Assembly: GCA_041191145.1 (NCBI GenBank)
Contig: JBEEPK010000017.1
Coordinates: 1 to 35,629, forward strand
Source: UBA961 sp041191145
GTDB lineage: Bacteria; Bacteroidota; Ignavibacteria; Kapaibacteriales; UBA961
Direction of reading: 5' to 3'
DNA: 35,629 bases
Below the pieces are notes generated by a model. It ran no database searches, was not told the DNA's origin, and saw nothing but the letters and a program-made list of their open reading frames with translations. Positions 25,122-32,086 of the stretch are shown here, piece after piece. Numbering within the stretch: the stretch's first letter is position 1; each line of letters opens with the position of its first letter. The position numbers were made by a program, and so were the translations under genes.

Positions 25122-26018
25122 ATGTCCACACAATTTTTACGATTACTCGACAATCGACGTGGTGTTAACTATTCAGCTTTTGTTTCGAGTATGAAGGATG
25201 AGGCACGCATAGCATGGTATCCGTCTGCTGGTACTGATTTTAGAACGCTATTCTACTTGAATAATGCATTCCTAGATTCTAGTCCAGCAATTGAAGGAGA
25301 AGATCCGAAAGAACCGGATATATTTCTATATACCGATTATGCTTTAAATGATAACGCTTTTGAGAAGATTCTTTTTCATGGTGGCAACCCGGTCATTCAT
25401 GATGATGGAAGAGCAAAAGTGACATTATCTAGTATCGAAAATTTGGGTAGAATTGATTTCGAATCATATCCTGATTATCGATTGACTGAAGAGAATAAGC
25501 ATTTTTTTAATCGTGTGTTTTATTTTAATGCAACGATAGAAAGCGCTGATTTTGGCTCGATAACAAAACCGATTCTCTATATTTTTTGCTGTAATGAGCA
25601 GATTTGTTCAGAAATTTTATTACCTGTGAATGCCAAAATAAGTCACATTATTCATGTCCGTTATGGACATGGTTTTGGTGGTGGCAATTCAAGTGGTCAT
25701 TGGATACAGCATGTATTATATCCACTGCAATGCGAGATATATATTCATGATGGCTTATCTCATTATTATGAAAATGAATATAGAATAATCTCATATTATT
25801 CAGAGATTATTCCACAAGAGCCTTTAACGATCTTAAAAACCATTCGAGAAATTGATGGAAGAGGTTGGTCAGACAGCACTCGAATCATTTGGCAGTCTGT
25901 CAAAAGAAATCCTGACATATCCCCGAGCTATCTTCCCGAAAGTCACATGCGATTTCGAAGACTTGATCTTCAATTACAAAGAAATTACGAATCAGATATT
26001 TCACATTTTTTGATGTAA
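25122..26018 (+). CDS. Unknown protein with WYPSAGTDFR motif
   Basis: A 298-residue soluble protein of no family I can name with confidence. The most conserved-looking part is near the N-terminus: EARIAWYPSAGTDFRTLFYL (residues about 27-46), reminiscent of a nucleotide- or ligand-binding turn. A glycine/histidine-rich stretch VRYGHGFGGGNSSGHWIQHV lies about two thirds along. There is no signal peptide or membrane helix. A clear AGGGGA ribosome binding site precedes the ATG. The gene is richer in A/T than the upstream half of the window and starts the four-gene cassette that ends at 27587. The next gene starts 5 bases later. Confidence 0.75.
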   Translation: MSTQFLRLLDNRRGVNYSAFVSSMKDEARIAWYPSAGTDFRTLFYLNNAFLDSSPAIEGEDPKEPDIFLYTDYALNDNAFEKILFHGGNPVIHDDGRAKVTLSSIENLGRIDFESYPDYRLTEENKHFFNRVFYFNATIESADFGSITKPILYIFCCNEQICSEILLPVNAKISHIIHVRYGHGFGGGNSSGHWIQHVLYPLQCEIYIHDGLSHYYENEYRIISYYSEIIPQEPLTILKTIREIDGRGWSDSTRIIWQSVKRNPDISPSYLPESHMRFRRLDLQLQRNYESDISHFLM

Positions 26019-26023
26019 TAATT

Positions 26024-26704
26024 ATGACACAGAGAACCTATAACTCAAAAGAGGTATGCGAGATGTTTAATCTCTCAGCTCCTCGATTACTGCAATTCCG
26101 TAAAGGGCAAACAGTAAAAGTAAAAGGAAAAAGCAAAAATGAAGAACCTAGATATTATGAGTTTGAGCCAATATTGGAAGAAGGAAAAGACTGGGACTGG
26201 AATGGTTCTGAAGTGGTCTTCAAAGAATCAGCAATCACCAAGCTCAAGCAAAGAAAAGCATATAGAAAATATCAAAACAAAACAGTTGCAGTTCGTGAAA
26301 AAAAGACAACAGCTAATAAAGAGCAAAGCAAGCTGGATACAAACAGAAAAGTGAACAATCTTGAGTATTCAGTTCAGGAGCTAGCCGAAGAAATGAAACT
26401 GACAGTTCAAAAAATCTATGCACTTCGTGATATCAGCACCAATAAACCTGTTTCATTTCATAATTATCTCAAGCAGAATAAAGACTGGAGATATGATGAT
26501 GGTAAAGTAGTTTTGTTAAAAAGTGCAAGAGAGAAAATTCAGCAATATGCCAACATTCTTAAGCAAAAAGAAGAAATACCAAAATCAAAAAAACTTACTG
26601 TGTTAATTGGAAATAAAGTATTTCATCTTCATGGCGAAGCAGCGAATACTGTTATTAAGATTATTGAAAAAGAGCAACATTCAAAAAAGAAAGAAAAAGT
26701 ATAA
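26024..26704 (+). CDS. Protein with duplicated helix-turn-helix-like module
   Basis: A 226-residue basic, lysine-rich protein with an internal duplication. Repeat 1 covers residues 6-74 (YNSKEVCEMFNLSAPRLLQF, ending GKDWDW and VVFKESAITKL). Repeat 2 covers 115-173 (YSVQELAEEMKLTVQKIYAL, ending NKDWRYDD and VVLLKSAREKI). Each looks like a MerR/excisionase-type helix-turn-helix followed by a small beta wing. A charged linker of about 35 residues joins them, and a hydrophobic strand and basic tail (KKKEKV) follow. DNA binding is likely; target and role are unknown. It starts 5 bases after the preceding stop with no ribosome binding site, so translation is probably coupled. Confidence 0.72.
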   Translation: MTQRTYNSKEVCEMFNLSAPRLLQFRKGQTVKVKGKSKNEEPRYYEFEPILEEGKDWDWNGSEVVFKESAITKLKQRKAYRKYQNKTVAVREKKTTANKEQSKLDTNRKVNNLEYSVQELAEEMKLTVQKIYALRDISTNKPVSFHNYLKQNKDWRYDDGKVVLLKSAREKIQQYANILKQKEEIPKSKKLTVLIGNKVFHLHGEAANTVIKIIEKEQHSKKKEKV

Positions 26705-26757
26705 ATCAATGTTTGAAACAATAAACATATTATCCATATATCAGGGGAATATTCCTA

Positions 26758-27132
26758 ATGAACAATCTTGAAAAAAGCGTTCTGTTTTCACTTATTTCCG
26801 AGAGCAAAGGTCTTGGCGCAGGTGTCGCGGTTTATCCATTCGAAACCACACTCAGAAAAATCATTTCCAATCCTGTAGATGCAAAGCTTGTCATCTATAG
26901 CTTGCAGAAACTTGGCTATTTGACATTATCTGAAAAAGAGGGCTATGATCATTTAAGAGATAAGGCGGCAATGTATCCTATTTACATTGTTACTGAAAAG
27001 GGATTTGAGGCGGCTTTAGAGATTCGCAAGGGTGAGCAATATATAACAGATAAAATAGAGTCAGGCTCATTGGACGATATCGATCTTCCAAATTTTTTAC
27101 TAGACGATGATTCAGGTGAATCTGAAGAATAA
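26758..27132 (+). CDS. Small winged-helix-like protein with acidic tail
   Basis: A 124-residue protein. Residues 1-90 have the rhythm of a winged helix (LEKSVLFSLISESKGLG, PVDAKLVIYSLQKLGYLTLS, YIVTEKGFEAALEIRKG). The last 20 residues are strongly acidic (DDIDLPNFLLDDDSGESEE). It could be a regulator or an adaptor whose tail mimics DNA or binds a partner; this is inference. The upstream 53-base gap has AGGGGA, but the same bases form the palindrome GGAATATTCC (26746-26755), which could limit ribosome access. Confidence 0.65.
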   Translation: MNNLEKSVLFSLISESKGLGAGVAVYPFETTLRKIISNPVDAKLVIYSLQKLGYLTLSEKEGYDHLRDKAAMYPIYIVTEKGFEAALEIRKGEQYITDKIESGSLDDIDLPNFLLDDDSGESEE

Positions 27133-27164
27133 TCAAATTATTATACAATTACCGAGAGGGGAGA

Positions 27165-27587
27165 ATGAAATTCGAAGAAATAATTGAAGTTGCGGCAAAA
27201 TGGATTGAAGATACGGATGATATCCAAGGATATGAAATTGATCTCTACGATTCGCTTTATCCATTGGGTAATGTAGTTTGTAAAGACAATGCCGGGATAG
27301 AACGGGACTATGAAGAATACAAAAGAAGTATGATTAATTATCAAATAACTTTAAAAGATTCATTTAACAGCTTCCAAGATGTTAATCGAATTGCTCTCTC
27401 TATGGTTCAAGAATGTTATTATTCCATCCTAGGCGCACATTTTGTCAGTCATGATAAAAAATCTCTTATCATACGCTTCGTAACGGTTTCTACCTGGTGC
27501 TATATTACCGGTACTATAGAAATCATCGGTCCTCATTATGAAAAGTTATATCAAGAATACTTAGATTTCATTGCAAGATCTAAGTAG
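27165..27587 (+). CDS. Unknown protein, last gene of the cassette
   Basis: A 140-residue, mostly helical, slightly acidic protein that I do not recognise. Segments include FEEIIEVAAKWIEDTDDIQG, RDYEEYKRSMINYQITLKDS and a more hydrophobic C-terminal half (SLIIRFVTVSTWCYITGTIE). No signal peptide or confident membrane helix is seen. The ATG is preceded by GAGAGGGGAG, a strong ribosome binding site of the same kind used by two other cassette genes. It is followed within 3 bases by a strong terminator, so it closes the transcription unit. Confidence 0.65.
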   Translation: MKFEEIIEVAAKWIEDTDDIQGYEIDLYDSLYPLGNVVCKDNAGIERDYEEYKRSMINYQITLKDSFNSFQDVNRIALSMVQECYYSILGAHFVSHDKKSLIIRFVTVSTWCYITGTIEIIGPHYEKLYQEYLDFIARSK

Positions 27588-27589
27588 CA

Positions 27590-27621
27590 AAAGAGGCATC
27601 CAATGGATGCCTCTTTTTTTT
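27590..27621 (+). terminator. Rho-independent terminator (possibly bidirectional)
   Basis: Perfect 12-base stem AAAGAGGCATCC (27590-27601) / GGATGCCTCTTT (27605-27616) with a 3-base loop, running into T8. It ends the plus-strand cassette. On the minus strand it follows the acyl-CoA dehydrogenase stop, but with only TTTT after the stem. Confidence 0.92.
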
Positions 27622-28786
27622 AATCAGTAAGTAATTGTCTTGCTATCACCAATTTCTGAACCTCACTGGTTCCTTCACCAATGGTGAGTAGTTTTACATC
27701 ACGATAGTATTTCTCAACCGGATACTCTTTGATATATCCATAACCGCCATGGATCTGCACTGATTCTTCAGCAACACGAACAGCAATTTCACTGGCATGT
27801 AATTTTGCCTGAGAGGCAGCCAAAGTTATGTTCTGACCATTATCACGCATCCAAGCGGTTTTATACGTCAATAGTCTTGCTGCCTCAATATCCATCGCCA
27901 TTTTGGCCAATTTAAATTGAATTGCCTGCATGTCTGCCAATCTCTGATTGAATTGCTTACGCTCCACAGAATACTTCAAAGATGCATTCAATGCGCCTTG
28001 CGCAAGACCTACAGATAATGCTGCAATGGAAATTCTTCCACCATCAAGAATTTGCAATGCCTGCACGAAACCTTCACCTTCATTTCCAATCAAGTGACTT
28101 GCAGGAACGCGCACATTGTCAAAAGTCAATGAAGCTGTATCACTGCAACGCATGCCCAATTTATTCTCTTTCTTAGATGCATAGAAACCCGGCATCGATT
28201 TGTCAATGGCAAATGCTGAAATTCCGCGCTTGCCTTTTGATGCATCAGTTACAGCCATTATAACGGCAATATCACCAACATTACCATGCGTGATGAAATT
28301 CTTTGATCCATTGATGATATAATGATCACCATCTTTGATGGCTGTTGTGCGAGTACCACCAGCATCACTTCCGGCACTTGGTTCTGTCAAACCCCATGCA
28401 CCCAATGTTTCACCTACCGCCAATCCTGGAATATATTTTTGTTTTACTTCATCATTTGCGAATTTCAAAATATGATTGGTGCACAGTCCATTATGAGCAG
28501 CAACACCAAGTGCCATTGCAGGACATATACGGGCAATTTCTTCCACAATCACTGAGTATTCCTGATAGCCAAGACCACTTCCACCATATTCTGTTGGCAC
28601 AAGAATTCCAAGAAATCCCAATTCACCCAGTTTTTTGAATATTTCATGGGGGAATTCTTGCGTTTCATCAAAATGAAGAACATGAGGAGCAATTTCATTG
28701 TCTGCAAATGAAGCTGCAACATCTTTTATTGCCTGTACCTCTTCAGAAAGGTGAAAGTTTAAAGAAGAATTTTCTGTATGTGACAT
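27620..28786 (-). CDS. Acyl-CoA dehydrogenase
   Basis: A 388-residue flavoprotein of the short/medium-chain acyl-CoA dehydrogenase family, which oxidises acyl-CoA to 2-enoyl-CoA and passes electrons to ETF. Landmarks are GSGLGYQEYSVIVEEIAR, the FAD-contacting WGLTEPSAGSDAGG and NGSKNFITHG, KLGMRCSDTASLTFD, and QIHGGYGYIKEYPVEKYYRD. The catalytic base Glu lies in IGEGTSEVQKL. Whether the substrate is butyryl-, isovaleryl- or another acyl-CoA cannot be decided. TAATTTTG at 28828-28821 on the minus strand is a possible -7 promoter element. It is convergent with the cassette and separated from it by the terminator. Confidence 0.94.
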   Translation of the reverse strand: MSHTENSSLNFHLSEEVQAIKDVAASFADNEIAPHVLHFDETQEFPHEIFKKLGELGFLGILVPTEYGGSGLGYQEYSVIVEEIARICPAMALGVAAHNGLCTNHILKFANDEVKQKYIPGLAVGETLGAWGLTEPSAGSDAGGTRTTAIKDGDHYIINGSKNFITHGNVGDIAVIMAVTDASKGKRGISAFAIDKSMPGFYASKKENKLGMRCSDTASLTFDNVRVPASHLIGNEGEGFVQALQILDGGRISIAALSVGLAQGALNASLKYSVERKQFNQRLADMQAIQFKLAKMAMDIEAARLLTYKTAWMRDNGQNITLAASQAKLHASEIAVRVAEESVQIHGGYGYIKEYPVEKYYRDVKLLTIGEGTSEVQKLVIARQLLTD

Positions 28787-28875
28787 GATTTATTCCAAAT
28801 ATTAGATGGCGATTAGATGACAAAATTACAAAATATTGATGATGATGTGAGCATTATGAATACTCAAAGCATGGT

Positions 28876-29931
28876 CTAAATTTTCAATGTGAAGGAAATA
28901 GTGGTGCCTTCACCCGGCATGCTTTCAACATTGGGGGTTGTTTGATGTGCTTCAAGAATATGCTTAACAATTGCAAGACCCAATCCTGTTCCACCTACTG
29001 CCCTCGATCTATCTTTGTCAACTCGATAAAAACGCTCAAATATTCTGTTCTTATGCTCCTTAGCTATACCTATTCCGGTATCCTTCACGGATATGGTCAC
29101 CTGAGTTGTGTTCATGCTTAATTCAACAATGACCTTTCCACCCGGCTTATTATACTTCATGGCATTCTCAACAAGATTTGTGAGTGCCTGAGACAATCTT
29201 TCTTTGTCTCCATAAACAGACACTTCGTCTTCAGGCATTTTTGTTTCCAAAAGCACTTGATATTGTTGAGACTGAAATTCAAGTGAATGCAATACATCAT
29301 GAATCATTTCAATCGCATTGAAATATCTATAGCTCATTCGCATTTCACCTGATTCAATCTTTGATATATCGATCAAGTCTGAAAGCAACAAATTCAATCG
29401 AATAGCATTTGCATGTGATCTTTCCACAAATTTTCTACTAACTTTCGGATCATCAAGTGCGCCATCGAGAAGAGTTTCCAAATATCCTTGAATAGAAAAG
29501 ATTGGCGTTCGTAATTCATGTGATACATTTCCCAAAAATTGACTTCGTACCTGCTCTAATTTCTTTAACTCGGAGATATCCTTGGAAGACTTATCGGCAA
29601 GTGAATTATACGCTTCAGCCAATTCCCTTAATTCAAATACACTACTGATCTGTTTGTCTACTCTTGAGGAAGATATACCACCGACAAAACTATTCATGGA
29701 ATCAATGATTAGATTGATGGGGTAAATGACTTGTTTTCGGACATACATTCTCACAAGAATTATAGATGCAATTGATATGATAAACCATGCAAAAAACAAA
29801 GTAAAGAAATCAATTCCATCCACTCCTGAGATTATATACATGATCAGTCCTGTTGCAAACACAGAAATAAAAATCATGAAGAGCGATAATCTTCTGAATG
29901 TTCTTTCCAATGGACCTTTATTCGACAACAT
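28876..29931 (-). CDS. Membrane sensor histidine kinase, PhoR-like
   Basis: A 351-residue histidine kinase from the chosen ATG. Two transmembrane helices lie at about residues 15-36 and 42-60 with almost no periplasmic loop, followed by a HAMP-like linker. The phosphoacceptor is in FLGNVSHELRTPIFSIQGYL (His138). The ATPase domain has NLVENAMKYN (N box), VKDTGIGI (G1), the F box IFERFYRVDKDRS and GGTGLGLAIVKHI (G2). The short sensor region suggests sensing in the membrane or cytosol. No response regulator is adjacent. A TTG at 29943 abuts the mutY stop, but GAGG sits at the right distance from the ATG at 29931. It is probably co-transcribed with mutY. Confidence 0.92.
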   Translation of the reverse strand: MLSNKGPLERTFRRLSLFMIFISVFATGLIMYIISGVDGIDFFTLFFAWFIISIASIILVRMYVRKQVIYPINLIIDSMNSFVGGISSSRVDKQISSVFELRELAEAYNSLADKSSKDISELKKLEQVRSQFLGNVSHELRTPIFSIQGYLETLLDGALDDPKVSRKFVERSHANAIRLNLLLSDLIDISKIESGEMRMSYRYFNAIEMIHDVLHSLEFQSQQYQVLLETKMPEDEVSVYGDKERLSQALTNLVENAMKYNKPGGKVIVELSMNTTQVTISVKDTGIGIAKEHKNRIFERFYRVDKDRSRAVGGTGLGLAIVKHILEAHQTTPNVESMPGEGTTISFTLKI

Positions 29932-29943
29932 TCTTTGCCTCAA

Positions 29944-30846
29944 TCATTGAGATATGGAAATGATATTTGTTTGTGAATTATAGTGAATCAAATGATCTTT
30001 TATGAGAGCCGGCAAGATTCTGTCTTCAAACCAAGTCCGATCTTTTTCATCAATTGATTCTCCCAAGATTCCATGCAATAGCTCAGATTTATCACTGCGA
30101 TATTGATTGGCATTTCGCAAGAATTCAATTATTCTTCCTCGCCACATTCGATTTGGAATATCTCTATGTGACGGTTCACTTCTTCTCACTTTTTTCTTTT
30201 CTATCCGTACATTGAAAGCTGATGAACAGTGCTCTTGCAATGGACACAATTCACATGTGGTTTGATTCGCTCTACAAAATTGTGCACCGATATCCATCAA
30301 TGCCTGATGCCATTCCGATGATTTGCCTTTTGGATATATCTGCTCGGCAAAGCTCTCAATCGACTTGTTAGACATTTCTTCTGGATTCGAATATCCATTC
30401 AATCGAACATATATTCTTCGAATATTGACATCTATCACCGAGATATCACATCCATAAGCAAAAGACATGATAGCCGATGCCGTATATGGTCCAATACCTG
30501 GTAAGTTCAACAATGCATGATACTCTGCAGGTATTTTGCCTTCATGCACATTCACGATTGCTTTGGCACAATCGCGAAGTCGTAGCGCACGATTATTATA
30601 TCCCAAACCTTGCCAAGCAAGAATCATCTCCTGATTGCTTGCATTTGACAATGATAAGACATTCGGAAACTTTGCTAGAAATATCGGAAATCGCTCAGCA
30701 ATTCTTGATGTTTGAGTTTGTTGCAACATATACTCAGAAATAAGCACATGATATGGATCCGGTGAATCATATCTCCAAGGAAATACCCTCCCTTCTCGTG
30801 AAAACCAATCCAAAATCAAATGATGCATTTCAATAAGTGTTTGCAT
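29944..30846 (-). CDS. mutY: A/G-specific adenine glycosylase, short form without NUDIX domain
   Basis: A DNA-repair glycosylase that removes adenine opposite 8-oxoguanine. The HhH-GPD core is complete: Glu38 in SEYMLQQTQ, the LPGIGPYTASAI hairpin, and Asp138 in VIDVNIRRI. The iron-sulfur cluster cysteines are 190, 197, 200 and 206 (C-x6-C-x2-C-x5-C). The total length is 300 residues against about 350 in E. coli. The C-terminal NUDIX-like 8-oxoG-recognition domain is missing and is replaced by about 70 residues (MWRGRIIEFLR to LIHYNSQTNI) that look like a small winged helix. Catalytic parts are intact, so it should be active. The stop is next to the histidine kinase gene. Confidence 0.93.
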   Translation of the reverse strand: MQTLIEMHHLILDWFSREGRVFPWRYDSPDPYHVLISEYMLQQTQTSRIAERFPIFLAKFPNVLSLSNASNQEMILAWQGLGYNNRALRLRDCAKAIVNVHEGKIPAEYHALLNLPGIGPYTASAIMSFAYGCDISVIDVNIRRIYVRLNGYSNPEEMSNKSIESFAEQIYPKGKSSEWHQALMDIGAQFCRANQTTCELCPLQEHCSSAFNVRIEKKKVRRSEPSHRDIPNRMWRGRIIEFLRNANQYRSDKSELLHGILGESIDEKDRTWFEDRILPALIKDHLIHYNSQTNIISISQ

Positions 30847-30854
30847 ACAAAATC

Positions 30855-30894
30855 AAAAAATAAAGGCACTCCGCTTTTGAAAACGAAGTGCCTT
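30855..30894 (-). terminator. Rho-independent terminator after the lipoprotein gene
   Basis: The stem AAGGCACT (30863-30870) / AGTGCCTT (30887-30894) has an inner TTTTGAAAA region. On the minus strand it is followed by TTTATTTTTTG. It lies 20 bases after the lipoprotein stop and only about 15 bases before the mutY ATG. Confidence 0.82.
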
Positions 30895-30913
30895 AATTTC
30901 ACAAAAACATAAA

Positions 30914-31969
30914 TCACAACATTCGGAATGTGCCAATGCTCTTTTCAAACACCTGCTTGTACACATCTTGTTTAGGAATGAAATAGTTCATTGTCACGCG
31001 GAACATTTTATCACCTTTGATGGCAAAGTACACACGACTCTGAACATTTCCACCGAATGAATAATTCATATAGTATGCTTCTACGCCACCAAGTGTGGTT
31101 TTTGATGCAGCTGCTGCTCCATATGCTTTCTTATTGTCTTCAACAATCTTAGAAAGATTTTTTTGCTTGGATGCATCAATCACATCCACTTGAATCGTAC
31201 AATCCAGACGATCGCCTTGGAAGCTGACAGAATAAATAGTGCCGGCATTCTGTGTTTTTACACCATTGAAATTATCCGGAACGGAAATAGAAAATCCTGT
31301 TCCATTAATAACGCGACTTGTTGCAGATGGAGGTGCTGCTTCGGCATTTTGAACAACTGTGTCAGGCTTCTTCTCAATCGGATTCGAAGCAGGGACAAAG
31401 TTCTTTGCGATATTGTCAAATGTCGGCTTATAGAATGAATATGAATCTGAAAATGCACTAAATTCAAGCACTGTAGCATAGGCAGTATCTTTCACCACAA
31501 TATATTTCTCGCCTTCATATAAGCCATCGGCAAGATTATATCTGTAGCGCAATCTATATGCAGGTAAACCTGCGATTGTGGTTCTTCTTTTCTCTGTATA
31601 CAGTGAGTCACTAATCATATCTGTCATATTGTCCAATACAATCGAATCCAAGATTCTTCCACGAGTAGGCTGGAGAAATACGGCAATTTGTGCAGCAGAA
31701 TTATTGATTTCACCAGGCATCGCATATACCTTGCGAAATGCATCACTTGCATCTTTCCCCGGGAAAGCCATGAATCTGCGACCTGACTCTTTCTGCAATT
31801 CTTTCCAATTGCCCGGATATTGAACTTTGAATGAGGTTGTGGGATCAGTATATGACTTCAATGATCCGAGTGGTTCAGGACCCTTCGATTTTTCACCACA
31901 TCCCAAGAGGAACATGGCAAGTATGAATACAGTAAGTCCTTTAACTGAAAAGTATTTGGAAATATCCAT
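30914..31969 (-). CDS. Lipoprotein with two related PsbP/DcrB-like domains
   Basis: A 351-residue secreted lipoprotein. The N-terminus MDISKYFSVK, followed by GLTVFILAMFLLGC, gives a lipobox with Cys24. Domain 1 (about 45-195) begins DPTTSFKVQYPGNWKELQ and contains GLPAYRLRYRYN. Domain 2 (about 225-351) begins NGTGFSISVPDNF and contains GGVEAYYMNYSFGG. They look like diverged copies of one PsbP/DcrB-like fold joined by a proline/alanine linker. Function is unknown. The frame is open upstream to a TTG at 32053, but this lies within a strong promoter and would bury the signal peptide, so the ATG at 31969 is chosen. Confidence 0.8.
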   Translation of the reverse strand: MDISKYFSVKGLTVFILAMFLLGCGEKSKGPEPLGSLKSYTDPTTSFKVQYPGNWKELQKESGRRFMAFPGKDASDAFRKVYAMPGEINNSAAQIAVFLQPTRGRILDSIVLDNMTDMISDSLYTEKRRTTIAGLPAYRLRYRYNLADGLYEGEKYIVVKDTAYATVLEFSAFSDSYSFYKPTFDNIAKNFVPASNPIEKKPDTVVQNAEAAPPSATSRVINGTGFSISVPDNFNGVKTQNAGTIYSVSFQGDRLDCTIQVDVIDASKQKNLSKIVEDNKKAYGAAAASKTTLGGVEAYYMNYSFGGNVQSRVYFAIKGDKMFRVTMNYFIPKQDVYKQVFEKSIGTFRML

Positions 31970-32023
31970 GTGAGAAGGTTCTCCAGAACAATCAAATGTA
32001 TTATGTAAAAAGTTGAGCTCAAA

Positions 32024-32053
32024 CAAAGATAGAAAACTCCGATGAGAATTCAA
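32024..32053 (-). promoter_or_regulatory. Bacteroidota-type promoter of the lipoprotein gene
   Basis: On the minus strand TTG (32053-32051), a 19-base spacer and TATCTTTG (32031-32024) match the Bacteroidota consensus TTTG-N17-23-TAnnTTTG exactly in the -7 box. The ATG follows about 55 bases downstream, leaving a leader of about 50 bases. Confidence 0.65.
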
Positions 32054-32086
32054 TTTCAGGAAATCATTACATAGACCTCCAAAAAT

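Noticed and set aside
31970..32053. N-terminal extension of the lipoprotein from TTG at 32053
   Set aside because: It would place 28 residues before a clear lipoprotein signal peptide, and the TTG itself is the -33 element of a good promoter.
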